Program-made: the position numbers and the translations under genes
Notes under the pieces: generated by a model
Databases searched by the model: none
Seen by the model: only the letters and a program-made list of their open reading frames with translations
Told to the model about the DNA's origin: nothing
Assembly: GCA_951828515.1 (NCBI GenBank)
Contig: OX639992.1
Location: 62,001-126,000, forward strand
Length of the DNA stretch: 64,000 bases
Origin: an uncultured Poribacteria bacterium
GTDB taxonomy: Bacteria > Poribacteria > WGA-4E > WGA-3G
Direction of reading: 5' to 3'
Part shown: one piece after another, positions 27,051-35,641 of the stretch
Layout: each line of letters opens with the position of its first letter
How positions within the stretch are numbered: position 1 is the stretch's first letter

Positions 27051-27189
27051 CCTTGCGGTTTGGTTAGCTGGATTGGAATCTGAAAGTTCCTCTCCATTTA
27101 TCCGTCCTCCATTACATTACGGACTACACACTTGTTGTTACATTTGTTGCAGAAAATTACAATTCAACCCTGTAAATGCTGATTCAGCA

Positions 27190-27996
27190 TTAACCACTCC
27201 TTTTCAGCCTACCCACGCGTTTGGCGTATTTTTCACCCAAATGGAAAACCCAAAACCCAAGTGGAATGAGTAGGATACCAATGATGAGTAGTAAAGACAG
27301 ATTGCCCACTTGACTCTCAACAGACGCGTTGTCAAGCATCGCCGCACGAATCGACCTGAGTGTATACGTGGCAGGCGAAATTTTGGAAATCGGTTGAATC
27401 CACGTCGGTAACACTTCAATTTCATAGTAAATACCAGAGACTAAGAGTAGCATCGACTCAATGATCCCCGTTGCGGCTTGTCCTTTTTCCGGCGAGAGTA
27501 ATGGAAAGATCGCCGCCATCAGCCCGATGCCGATGAAAGAGAGACTGGAGATAAGAACAGTGACCCCTAATGTTATCCAATTCGCATTGCTTAAGTCGAT
27601 GTGTTCCCCAAAAAAGAACGGAATTATCGCCAAAACTAAGGCTGTCCGCAGCAATCCATACAGAATTGCAAATAGACAAGAACCGACGAGGTGTGTGATG
27701 CGGTAAATCGGTGCCATAAAGGTATATTCAATCGTCCCTTCCCATCTCTCCCATGTAATCGCATCGCTCACTTCACGCATCATAATGGAGAGAAACCCCC
27801 AGACGAGTGCCCCAATGACAAGGTAAAGCACATCTTCACTGCTGCCACGCCCTACCATAATCAGACCGATTGTTAGCGCATTGACGATGGAATAACTGAA
27901 AAAGAGGATTTCCCAACTCAGATACCGCTTCAGCAGATTGAAGTTGCGTTCAATGAAGGCGTAAGAGACTATCGTTTCTCGGATAAGATTCAGCAT
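27190..27996 (-). CDS. ABC-2 type transporter permease
   Basis: A 268-residue membrane protein with six segments; SWEILFFSYSIVNALTIGLI and LISSLSFIGIGLMAAIFPLL are clear helices. The loop AITWERWEGTIEYTFMAPIY, followed by RITHLVG, is the classic ABC-2 coupling motif. It starts five bases after the stop of the ATPase gene, with GAGGAGG inside the end of that gene. The ATPase-permease pair forms a two-gene exporter. An upstream TTG start would overlap the ATPase and is less likely. Confidence 0.88.
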   Translation of the reverse strand: MLNLIRETIVSYAFIERNFNLLKRYLSWEILFFSYSIVNALTIGLIMVGRGSSEDVLYLVIGALVWGFLSIMMREVSDAITWERWEGTIEYTFMAPIYRITHLVGSCLFAILYGLLRTALVLAIIPFFFGEHIDLSNANWITLGVTVLISSLSFIGIGLMAAIFPLLSPEKGQAATGIIESMLLLVSGIYYEIEVLPTWIQPISKISPATYTLRSIRAAMLDNASVESQVGNLSLLLIIGILLIPLGFWVFHLGEKYAKRVGRLKRSG

Positions 27997-28000
27997 GGCT

Positions 28001-28861
28001 TCACTCTTCCTCCTCAATCCCTTTACCTGTTAGCGCAATAAACACATCCTCCAATGTTGGTGGCACGCCGTTCTGTGATGGTGCATTCGCGATGAGTTCC
28101 TCGACCGTTCCTTCTTCGATAAACCGTCCTTTATCAATAATGGCGATCTTGTCGCACAATCTCTCTGCCTCCACCATATCATGCGTCGTTAGGAGTATGA
28201 CAGCGTTCCGTTCTTGGCGGATCTCCTCAATAAAGGCTTGCACATCGCGTTTAGATTTCGGATCAAGTCCTGTCGTCGGTTCATCGAGCAGGAGAAGCAT
28301 GGGGGTGGTGAGTAGGGCGCGCGCGATGGCGACTTTCTGTTGCATCCCACGCGAGAGATGCTCCATCTCCTCGTTCATCCGATCTGAATCAAAACCGAGT
28401 CTTTCCAAAATCTGTTTCGATCTGCGTTCGGCTTCGGGAGCAGGGATACCGTAGAGGCGGGCAGCGTAAATCAGGTTCTCTTCCGAAGAGAGACGTTTAA
28501 AGAAGGATGCCTCAACAGAGACGCGATTCATCACCTGTCGAACCTTGAGACTATTTGTCACCACGTCGTCCCCGAAGACCTGAATACTTCCAGCATCGGG
28601 CAGTAGCAGTGTCGAAATGAGACGAATCAGCGTCGATTTCCCGGAACCATTCGCGCCGAGAATCCCGTAGATTTCTCCGATGTTCACCTCTAAGGAGATG
28701 TCGTCAACTGCGCGGATGACTTCCTTCTCACGCCTGAACATACGCTGAAGCTTCTGATGAAACTGCAGTTTATCGTTGGTTCGCTTGGTTCGACGAAAAT
28801 GCTTCGTTACCCCGCGAACCGTCAATCCATAGATAGGTTGCTCCACCCTTTTCCCTTTCAC
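28001..28861 (-). CDS. ABC transporter ATP-binding protein
   Basis: A 286-residue ATPase. Walker A is GANGSGKST near residue 74, the signature is LSRGMQQK, Walker B is LLLLDEPTTGLDP, and a switch His is in TTHDM. About 45 residues before the core include a basic stretch (FRRTKRTNDKLQFHQKLQRM). The start is GTG, six bases after TATAAT, with no Shine-Dalgarno. It is the first gene of a two-gene operon with the ABC-2 permease. Confidence 0.93.
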   Translation of the reverse strand: MKGKRVEQPIYGLTVRGVTKHFRRTKRTNDKLQFHQKLQRMFRREKEVIRAVDDISLEVNIGEIYGILGANGSGKSTLIRLISTLLLPDAGSIQVFGDDVVTNSLKVRQVMNRVSVEASFFKRLSSEENLIYAARLYGIPAPEAERRSKQILERLGFDSDRMNEEMEHLSRGMQQKVAIARALLTTPMLLLLDEPTTGLDPKSKRDVQAFIEEIRQERNAVILLTTHDMVEAERLCDKIAIIDKGRFIEEGTVEELIANAPSQNGVPPTLEDVFIALTGKGIEEEE

Positions 28862-28960
28862 TTTTTAATTATACCTTGCGGTTCGGTGAGGTGGATTTCG
28901 TACTTGACGCGCATTTCCGTATATCCGCCCTCCATTACATTACGGGCTACGTTTTGAATG
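28862..28960. repeat. Recurrent leader element, best-preserved copy
   Basis: Reads ttttaattataccttgcggt, tcggtgaggtgga, then tatccgccctccattacatt and acgggctac. Copies of these blocks lie at 10826-10915, 19589-19710 and 27039-27125, and shorter ones at 17726-17810 and 30612-30632 downstream of genes. When upstream of minus-strand genes it supplies a -10-like hexamer. Confidence 0.6.
28868..28873 (-). promoter_or_regulatory. -10 element six bases before the ABC ATPase start
   Basis: On the minus strand TATAAT is followed by TAAAAA and then GTG. The spacing is identical to that at the tricorn gene and places transcription start on the start codon. Confidence 0.6.
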
Positions 28961-29044
28961 GAAGGGTATCATCTACAAAATCTGTATCATCCGCTATTCA
29001 GATCATTGGAAAACTCAGGGACTCTGGATCCACCTCTAAAACCC

Positions 29045-29073
29045 TTGACATTACATATAGACTTTTATATATT
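29045..29073 (+). promoter_or_regulatory. Orphan consensus-like promoter
   Basis: TTGACA, a 17-base spacer and TATATT point rightward, with a predicted start near 29080. The nearest recognised gene starts about 480 bases further at 29559, beyond a miniature element at 29238. It may drive that gene with a long leader, a small RNA, or a lost gene. Confidence 0.5.
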
Positions 29074-29237
29074 ATACCCAAAGTTCGTGATGATTTGGTA
29101 ATTATTTTCCACCGATTTGAAACTGAGTCTTTTTAATAATTCGCTAAGCGTTAAACAACCAAGCGAGTTCAATGACGATCTTCTGTTATTCTGCGCCTTC
29201 CACTCCGTTTCAGGCTTGCGGATACATGTTATAAACA

Positions 29238-29356
29238 GGACTTACGTAATTTTGAGCGTCGCCCGCGTCCTGAAAGAGAGATCGTATAAAAAACGCAGAC
29301 GGGTTCTTGACACACCCTAACAGGTCATGCTACAAAAGAGCAACCTGCGTAAGTCC
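29238..29356. repeat. GGACTTACGCA-type miniature element, copy 2
   Basis: Ends ggacttacgta and tgcgtaagtcc with a diverged interior lacking the GCGCAA hairpin. It is followed by a taataccaattctgatt end of another family and, near 29452, an arm of the GGTGCGGTT REP-like hairpin. Confidence 0.7.
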
Positions 29357-29558
29357 TAATACCAATTCTGATTGATGATTCCTCTTAAAAGGTCCTACTG
29401 TTTTTGGTTATGCCCGGTGTCCCTTCCCAGTAACGGGTGGGAACCCTGGTTAGGAAACCGCATCTACCGGGGTCCGGATGAACGTCGCGGTTAATGCAAT
29501 ATAAACTTTACCTCTTACATGGTTAGCGTTTACACACAAATACAGGAGCACAGGAACA

Positions 29559-30608
29559 ATGCCGAAAATCAAAGGTCCAGCTATCTTCCTCGCCCAATTC
29601 ATGCGGGACGAGGCACCATACGACACGATGGAAAATATCGGGAAATGGGTTGCGGGCTTGGGATACAAAGGTGTCCAAATTCCCAATTGGGACGATCGCG
29701 TCATTGACATCGGAAAAGCCGCGGAATCTAAAACCTATTGCGATGAATTTAAAGGGACGCTCAATGAGATGGGGCTTGAAGCGACAGAGGTCGCTGGTTA
29801 TCTCGCCGGACAGGTCTTGGCTGTGCATCCGGCGTATGAAGTTATGTTTGAGGCGTTCCATCCTCCCAGTTTACGAGGTGCCGAAAGGACAGCGTGGGCG
29901 GCAGATGAATTAACGAAATGCATCCATGCTTCGGTGAATATGGGACTGGATGTCATTCCTGTGCTTTCAGGCGGTTTCGCGTGGCACACCGTCTACCCAT
30001 GGCCCCAACGCCCAGATGGAATTATTGAAGAGGCATTCAAAGAACTCGCCGCACGCTGGTTGCCACTTCTGGATCTGGCGCGCGATAACGGTCAGGTCTT
30101 CGCTTATGAACTCCACCCGGGTTCGGACATTTACGATGGGGCGACCTACGAGATGTTCTTAGATTACACAGACAACCATCCCGCTGCCTGTCTTAACTAC
30201 GACCCAAGCCATTTTCTCCTTCAACAACTCGATTATATCGACTTCATCCGACTTTACAGCGAACGCATCAAGGGGTTTCACGTTAAGGACGCGGAGTTCC
30301 GTCCGACAGGTCGGGTTGGGGTCTACGGTGGTTATCAGTCATGGGTAGGACGTGCTGGAAGATTCCGTTCACTCGGTGATGGGCAAGTGGATTTCACACA
30401 AGTGTTCACACTCCTCACCGAAGCGGGTTACGACAGTTGGGCAGTCCTGGAATGGGAATGCTGCGTGAAAAGTCCAGAACAAGGGGCGGCAGAGGGCGCG
30501 CCGTTTATCGCCAAACACATCATCGAAACGACCGATGTCGCCTTTGATGATTTCGCAGGCGGAGAGACCGACACGGCACGGAATCGGGATATTCTCGGCT
30601 TGAGTTAA
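29559..30608 (+). CDS. Sugar phosphate isomerase/epimerase-like TIM barrel
   Basis: A 349-residue xylose-isomerase-like barrel. Metal ligands appear as E184 (FAYELHPG), D215 (LNYDPSHF), H241 (GFHVKD) and E298 (VLEWEC). A long C-terminal region (VYGGYQSWVGRAGRFRSLGD) is typical of members near Gfo/Idh/MocA genes in sugar catabolic clusters. A caggaac ribosome-binding site lies upstream. It is followed by a Gfo/Idh/MocA gene 165 bases downstream; joint action on a keto- or oxidised sugar is likely but unproven. Confidence 0.83.
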   Translation: MPKIKGPAIFLAQFMRDEAPYDTMENIGKWVAGLGYKGVQIPNWDDRVIDIGKAAESKTYCDEFKGTLNEMGLEATEVAGYLAGQVLAVHPAYEVMFEAFHPPSLRGAERTAWAADELTKCIHASVNMGLDVIPVLSGGFAWHTVYPWPQRPDGIIEEAFKELAARWLPLLDLARDNGQVFAYELHPGSDIYDGATYEMFLDYTDNHPAACLNYDPSHFLLQQLDYIDFIRLYSERIKGFHVKDAEFRPTGRVGVYGGYQSWVGRAGRFRSLGDGQVDFTQVFTLLTEAGYDSWAVLEWECCVKSPEQGAAEGAPFIAKHIIETTDVAFDDFAGGETDTARNRDILGLS

Positions 30609-30773
30609 AAGATTTTTAATCTTACCTTGCGGAGGAATGACATTGATTAGAGCTTTGACGGACATCCCTTAAATCTTGAGGAAACATCCAAGCAAAAACC
30701 CTGCGCCGTTGTTGCAGGCTGCGGTTGAGGAACGAAGTAGATATAATTAAAATCCTGTTTGGAGTAAGACATT

Positions 30774-31934
30774 ATGGAATCTTGGAACCGAAAATTACGA
30801 ATGGGCATGATAGGTGGCGGGCAGGGCGCGTTTATTGGTGGTGTCCACCGAATCGCTGCCACACTCGATCAGCAAATTGAAGTCGTCGCCGGATGTTTTT
30901 CACGCGACCCAGAAAACACACGAATCACCGGTGCTGAGTTGTATCTCGATTCAAACCGTTGCTACAACAGTTATGCAGAGATGGCGGCAACCGAAGCCTC
31001 GCTCCCCGAAGACGAGCGTATCGACTTTGTAAGCATCGTCACACCAAATATCTCCCACTTTGAGATTGCAAAGACGTTTTTGGACGCGGGTTTCCACGTC
31101 GTCTGCGATAAACCGATGACTTACAGTCTCGATGAAGCCGAGGCACTTGTAAAACTCGTTGAAGATTCGGGTCTTGTCTTCGCATTGACCCACAATTACA
31201 CGGGGCATCCGCTTGTGCGGCACGCGCGAGCGTTGTTCGCTGAAGGCTCAATGGGGCAAATTCGTAAGGTTATCGTCGAATATCTCCAGGAGTTCCTGAT
31301 GGTCCCGCACGAGAAACTCGGTCAGAAGCAAGCGGCGTGGCGTGTTGATCCAACGCAATCAGGTATTGGAGGCACGATGGGTGATGTCGGCACACACTGC
31401 GTGAACCTGCTTGAGTACGTCACTGGCGACCCGATTACCGAACTCTGTGCTGACAAGAGTACTTTCCTCCCCGACAGAGTATTGGATGAGGATGTCAACG
31501 CCTTACTCCGTTTCAACGGTGGCGGTAAAGGCGTTTTAAGCATAAGTCAGGTTGCTACTGGCGAGGAAAATGGACTTACGCTCCGCGTCTATGCCGAACA
31601 GGGCGCGGTGAAATGGGCGCAAGAAAATCCGAACTACCTCGAACTCTATCGTTACGGTGAACCGAGACAGACGCTTACTCGTGGTCAGGGATACCTATCC
31701 GATGCAGCGGCGGCAGGTGCGCGTATCCCCACCGGTCATCCCGAAGGGTACTTGGAAGCGTTTGCGACGATTTATGTTGGGGTTGTCGAAGCCATTCGCC
31801 GATACATTGACGGCGATTCTATGGATACCGAGGCATACGATTTTCCGACGGTCTATGACGGATTGCGGGGTATGCAGTTCATTTACAAAGCCGTTGAGTC
31901 TTGTGAGAACGGCTCGACGTGGGTTTCAATGTAA
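30774..31934 (+). CDS. Gfo/Idh/MocA-family oxidoreductase
   Basis: A 386-residue NAD(P)-dependent dehydrogenase. The Rossmann fold starts GMIGGGQGAFIGGVHRIA; VVCDKPMT is the family EKP motif with D in place of E; GGTMGDVGTHCVNLLEYVTG is the catalytic segment with the conserved D-x3-H. These enzymes oxidise or reduce hydroxyls of sugars, inositols or amino sugars. The gene sits between the sugar isomerase and a second, degenerate Gfo/Idh/MocA protein. TTTGGAG precedes the ATG. Confidence 0.88.
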   Translation: MESWNRKLRMGMIGGGQGAFIGGVHRIAATLDQQIEVVAGCFSRDPENTRITGAELYLDSNRCYNSYAEMAATEASLPEDERIDFVSIVTPNISHFEIAKTFLDAGFHVVCDKPMTYSLDEAEALVKLVEDSGLVFALTHNYTGHPLVRHARALFAEGSMGQIRKVIVEYLQEFLMVPHEKLGQKQAAWRVDPTQSGIGGTMGDVGTHCVNLLEYVTGDPITELCADKSTFLPDRVLDEDVNALLRFNGGGKGVLSISQVATGEENGLTLRVYAEQGAVKWAQENPNYLELYRYGEPRQTLTRGQGYLSDAAAAGARIPTGHPEGYLEAFATIYVGVVEAIRRYIDGDSMDTEAYDFPTVYDGLRGMQFIYKAVESCENGSTWVSM

Positions 31935-32049
31935 GTAGCGATCAGCGATCAGCGGTCAGCAGTCAGCAAAGAGGGTTTTTGTTTATGCTTCCCGTCTTAT
32001 TACTGATTGCCGATAACCGACAGCCGACTGCCATTAAAAGGAGATAGTC
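31935..32049. repeat. GATCAGC/GTCAGC short tandem repeat
   Basis: Reads agcgatcagcgatcagcggt then cagcagtcagcaaag. An opposite-strand relative (gattgccgataaccgacagc) follows near 32009. This is the same motif pair as in the ribosomal operon gaps. The ribosome-binding site of the next gene (aaaggag) is at the end. Confidence 0.6.
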
Positions 32050-33084
32050 ATGCAAGCACCTAACTCTGAACCTTTCCGTGTCGGATTTCTGAACGTAGAT
32101 TCATATTCACACATGCCGTTGTGGGCACCGCACATCAATCCACGTCCTGGTGAGAAAGATACGCCATTCACAGGGATGCGGATCACCCACTGCTGGGACA
32201 TTGAATACGAAAAGGCGAAAGCGGTTGCTGAACCTTACGGTTGCGAAGTCGTCAAGAATTTTGACGATATGTTGGGGAAGGTAGATGGCGTGATCTCCGG
32301 TGGTTACTATAATCATCCATGGAACCACATCCTTCATGAACCGTATCTCGAAGCGGGTTTGCCGAATCTCATCAACCGTCCGTTTGCGAACTCCCTCTCG
32401 AAAGCACAGCAAATGGTTGAACTGGCACGAAAGAACGGCGCGACGATCCTTGCCCCATCGAGTCATGAGCACAACGACGCCATTTCACGTGCCAAGGCGT
32501 GGGCAAGCGATAAACAAATCATCTGCTACACAGCGACCAACTCGTTCGACGACTATCCGACGCACGGCATCCATGGTCTTTATATGGTCTGCAGAGCAGT
32601 GGCAGAAGCGGGGAATCCGGTTGTGTCCGTCGCATATCAAACGGATAGTTGGCACAGCCCGCCTGGTGTTCTCACCTTTGAACATGTTGATAGCGATGGT
32701 CGCCAATTCTACGGGACACTTCATCAAGTGGGTGGTTCGTGGGGAACAGTGCAGCTTCACACACAGGAAGCCTACGGTGGTGAGAACTTCAGAATCTACA
32801 CCGGCACGGGTTATCCGTTCGACAAGACGGAGATCTGGTTGCCGACGATTTGGGCGTTCCAGAACATGGCACTCCATAACGAAATGCCACAGACGTTTGA
32901 TCAGATTTTACACAAGACGAACGTCTTCCTTGCAGGCTGGAAATCGGTTCTGGAAAACGATGGCAAACCTGTGAAATTAACAGATGTTGCCGAAGAATGG
33001 GAAGCCCCTGCTGAACTGCCGAATCATCCCGAACACGACACGGTCTCTCTATTCGAGAAAAAGTTCGGGGACGCTTCAGTATAG
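32050..33084 (+). CDS. Gfo/Idh/MocA-like protein lacking the usual cofactor motif
   Basis: A 344-residue relative of the Gfo/Idh/MocA family. The N-terminal fold reads FRVGFLNVDSYSHMPLWAPH instead of a GxGxxG loop, and the EKP motif is replaced by INRPFANSLSKAQQMVELA. The C-terminal half (GGSWGTVQLHTQEAYGGENF) follows the alpha/beta domain. NAD binding may be weak, so it could be a binding or regulatory paralogue of the neighbour. AAAGGAG precedes the ATG. A strong convergent terminator follows. Confidence 0.75.
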   Translation: MQAPNSEPFRVGFLNVDSYSHMPLWAPHINPRPGEKDTPFTGMRITHCWDIEYEKAKAVAEPYGCEVVKNFDDMLGKVDGVISGGYYNHPWNHILHEPYLEAGLPNLINRPFANSLSKAQQMVELARKNGATILAPSSHEHNDAISRAKAWASDKQIICYTATNSFDDYPTHGIHGLYMVCRAVAEAGNPVVSVAYQTDSWHSPPGVLTFEHVDSDGRQFYGTLHQVGGSWGTVQLHTQEAYGGENFRIYTGTGYPFDKTEIWLPTIWAFQNMALHNEMPQTFDQILHKTNVFLAGWKSVLENDGKPVKLTDVAEEWEAPAELPNHPEHDTVSLFEKKFGDASV

Positions 33085-33138
33085 AACACAGGATGACGTG
33101 AGTTTGATAAAAGGCTTCTAACTGAATTGGCAAAAAAT

Positions 33139-33175
33139 AAAGTGAAGTGGCACAATTGCTGCGCCACTTCACTTT
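33139..33175. terminator. Bidirectional terminator
   Basis: A perfect 13-base stem (AAAGTGAAGTGGC / GCCACTTCACTTT) with an 11-base loop lies between convergent genes ending at 33084 and 33231. It is A-rich to the left and T-rich at the right arm, suitable for both strands. Confidence 0.85.
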
Positions 33176-33230
33176 AATACTACACGGCAAATGCGGTGGT
33201 GAAAACCGTGATTTGAACTAAGAGCGAAAT

Positions 33231-33998
33231 CTAATGCGATGCCTTGACACTTGCCCATGTGGTTGCGAGTTTACCCGCGGGATCTACAGCGAAAGCACTT
33301 AGATCTTCCATACTCTGTTTAATATCGTCTTCCGACAAAGCTCGATCCCAGACCGTGACCTCGTCAATCACACCGTTGAACTTTTGGCCTGTTGCCCCCC
33401 ATGAGCCGATCATCGTATCTCCAGCCGTTCCCAGGTACTCAATTCCAGCCTTACCTGCGTCTTCAACTGTGTCCTTGCCGTCAATGTATATCTTTCGGGA
33501 TTTGCCCTTCACATCCAACCAGAAAGTGATATGTGCCCACTTGTCAGCTTTGACTGCATTAGGGGCATCAAGGTCATTGCCATAAAACCCCATACGAACA
33601 GTGCCGCTGTTGTAGATACGGTAGTGAAGACTCGTATTTAAGGCATTAACCTGTGTCTGTGTGAAAACACACTGTTGATCTCCTCCGCTCAATGCTGGCT
33701 TGACCCACATCGTTACCGTAAAACTCTTTTCGTTGAGTTCAATATAAGGAGCCTTGACCTCACCGGCTTGATCGAACCCCAAGGCTTTCTCGAATTTACC
33801 ATCAACCCAATCAGCATCTCCGACCAGTTCTGCGTCGTTCCCATGTGGAGAAAAATCTTCTATCGCATTTCCCTTGCCTTCATTGAATGACAAATACAGC
33901 AGCAGCTCCTTATCCTTTGGATCTAACGCGGTAGCACTGAAGGGCATCAGTGCCAATCCGGCGAGGATCAAAAAGGATAGTAATATCCGATATATCAT
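33231..33998 (-). CDS. Secreted LamG-domain protein with KLATTW tail
   Basis: A 255-residue secreted protein. Residues 1-24 are a signal peptide (LLSFLILAGLALMPFSATAL). A LamG/concanavalin-like jelly roll follows: LLLYLSFNEGKGNAIEDFS, FTVTMWVKPALSGGDQQCVF, RKIYIDGK and FNGVIDEVTVWDRALSEDDI. Such domains bind glycans or proteins. The last 13 residues (KLATTWASVKASH) match the tails of the LamG remnant at 14983-15264 and the unrelated protein at 37073-37801. A start-proximal AGGAG lies upstream. Carbohydrate recognition in the nearby sugar cluster is plausible. Confidence 0.85.
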   Translation of the reverse strand: MIYRILLSFLILAGLALMPFSATALDPKDKELLLYLSFNEGKGNAIEDFSPHGNDAELVGDADWVDGKFEKALGFDQAGEVKAPYIELNEKSFTVTMWVKPALSGGDQQCVFTQTQVNALNTSLHYRIYNSGTVRMGFYGNDLDAPNAVKADKWAHITFWLDVKGKSRKIYIDGKDTVEDAGKAGIEYLGTAGDTMIGSWGATGQKFNGVIDEVTVWDRALSEDDIKQSMEDLSAFAVDPAGKLATTWASVKASH

Positions 33999-34060
33999 GA
34001 TAAACTATCTCCTCCAAGGTAGATATACGTGATGTTCCTTTAACTAATTTCATACCTATA

Positions 34061-34178
34061 GGACTTACGCAACATTGGCTTCCATGCCAAGATTGAGGGG
34101 ATATTCCCGAAGAAAGCGCAATGAATTGCGCTACTACGAACCAAAGACTGCGCGAAAACGGGTCAACTGCGTAAGTTC
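34061..34178. repeat. GGACTTACGCA-type miniature element, copy 3
   Basis: Inverted ends ggacttacgca and tgcgtaagttc, with an internal GCGCAA / TTGCGC hairpin at 34116-34131 (TGAA loop) followed by TACTACGAACC. It closely resembles the copy at 19907-20024 throughout. Confidence 0.8.
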
Positions 34179-34283
34179 TAACCTATTTAGTTTAACGCAA
34201 AAATTCGGGAATGTCAAGAGTCTTCTGTGAACGTGGCAGCACCGTTCAGTTCTCGGCTTTCTGCTCGTTTTAGATAGAATGTC

Positions 34284-34340
34284 GCGACCAGGAGGTCGCT
34301 CTTACAGAAGAAGGAATCGGGAATCGGAATTCCCTCCTAC
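34284..34340. repeat. Two adjacent REP-like hairpins with different stems
   Basis: The first has GCGACC / GGTCGC with an AGGA loop followed by TCTTACAG. The second has GGGAAT / ATTCCC with a CGGA loop followed by TCCTAC. The stems differ completely while loop and tail are kept. The remainder of the 33999-34418 gap shows nothing else but the miniature element at 34061. Confidence 0.7.
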
Positions 34341-34418
34341 GGAAGAACTGAATGCCTCTGGTGAATGTAAAGAGTATTTTTGTGGGAAAATCGTGGATAA
34401 CACATTAGCGTATCATCA

Positions 34419-35321
34419 TCAGTTCGACGTGAATTGCCGATTCCAGTCGTGATGGGACTTGGTAATACCCTCAGGATTCAACCGACTCCGAGCGATGAAA
34501 CCGGGAACATTTTCGCGACCCGTTGGCAACCCGATTTGGCTATAGCGTGTATCAACACTCCAACGGACGGTGTCGGAACGGTTTGGAAGTCCACGGTGGA
34601 CCACCCGTTCACTCGTCAGCAAAACATCCCCTGCCTCAAGTTCAGCAGTAACGACATCGCCGGGTGGCAATTCTTCATCGCTGATGCCTCTGCCACCCGT
34701 ATGCCCAGGTGTCTGATCTTGGTAGTTGTGCGCAATCAGATTGTGGCGGTGTGAACCTCGGATGACTTGCATACATCCACTCTCTTCCGTTGCCCGAACG
34801 AGCGGAAGCCATACGTTCACAACCAATGTATCACCTGCCTCTTCCGGAATGAGATACGCCAAATCTTGATGCCATGGGATAACAGTAATCGCTTGGTCGG
34901 GCAGTTTAGCACGGTAATTAAACTGCGGATGCGCAAAGATCTCCTCACCGATGAGAGCACCAACGACATCGAGTAGCGTGGGTGCCGTCCTGAGCGTGAA
35001 CATCCCGGCGGTTCGGATTTTCTGGTCTCGGAAATAGTTGCTCCAAATCCAGTTCGGGTCGGAACAAGCGTTCGAGACGCGTGCCAATCTCGTTTCAAAC
35101 GACTCGTCATTATAAGTATCTGACGGGTCAAGGATTCCTTGTTTGATTGCCGCCTGAGTTCCCTCATCAACCAACTGTGCTAACTCATCAATCAACGGTT
35201 GAAGTGCCTCATTTGGCAGCACATTTCGGACGAATAGAAAGCCATCGTCGTGAAATTGCTGCTTCTGCTGAGGTGTGAGTCCGTTCTGCTGAGGTGCTTC
35301 CGAATTGTATTGTGTAGACAT
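34419..35321 (-). CDS. Phytanoyl-CoA dioxygenase (PhyH)-family oxygenase
   Basis: A 300-residue Fe(II)/2-oxoglutarate oxygenase. Iron ligands are H151-x-D153 (IPWHQDLAY) and H242 (RVVHRGLPN), with R253 (TVRWSVD) as the likely 2-oxoglutarate anchor; CMQVIRGSHRHN is the typical PhyH strand. The ATG at 35321 (MSTQYNSE) is preferred because AGGAGG lies upstream, although the spacing is long (about 14). A longer frame from 35372 runs into repeat DNA. Substrate unknown; only about 29% of short motifs are shared with the other PhyH protein at 18737 by eye, so they are distinct enzymes. Confidence 0.83.
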   Translation of the reverse strand: MSTQYNSEAPQQNGLTPQQKQQFHDDGFLFVRNVLPNEALQPLIDELAQLVDEGTQAAIKQGILDPSDTYNDESFETRLARVSNACSDPNWIWSNYFRDQKIRTAGMFTLRTAPTLLDVVGALIGEEIFAHPQFNYRAKLPDQAITVIPWHQDLAYLIPEEAGDTLVVNVWLPLVRATEESGCMQVIRGSHRHNLIAHNYQDQTPGHTGGRGISDEELPPGDVVTAELEAGDVLLTSERVVHRGLPNRSDTVRWSVDTRYSQIGLPTGRENVPGFIARSRLNPEGITKSHHDWNRQFTSN

Positions 35322-35371
35322 CTTTTTATTTATGTCCTCCTGGGTTGCTGCGTCCGTTTGCTTCGCATACA

Positions 35372-35575
35372 CTCTAAAGTGGCGAGGTTGGGAAACCTCG
35401 CCAGCGGTGGATTGTCGGGTTTCGCTCTGTTTATTTTCTCAATGAGTCATGAAAAAAGAGGCGTTTCTGGGTAAACTGAAGGATTCTGGGGCCTTCATCG
35501 CTCTACCTGGCGGAAACACCCAAGCAAAAACACCTACAGAGTCTCTTTCAATTTCTATTATCAAACTCACGTTAT
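35372..35575. repeat. Chimeric miniature element (two families joined)
   Basis: The left part is the core of the TATAGTAAA family (acactctaaagtggcgaggt then GGAAACCTCGCC). The right part matches the interior and right end of the ACGTGAGTTTGA element at 15311-15519 (tggattgtcgggtttcgct, ccttcatcgctctacc, tcaaactcacgttat). A lone right end of the GGACTTACGCA family follows at 35629-35640. Confidence 0.65.
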
Positions 35576-35641
35576 TTTAGTTATTTAACCCCCTAAATCC
35601 CCCTTATCAGGGGGACTTTAAGAGGAAATGCGTAAGTCCTA

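Noticed and set aside
29117-29320. 67-codon frame downstream of the orphan promoter
   Set aside because: It runs into a miniature element and lacks a ribosome-binding site.
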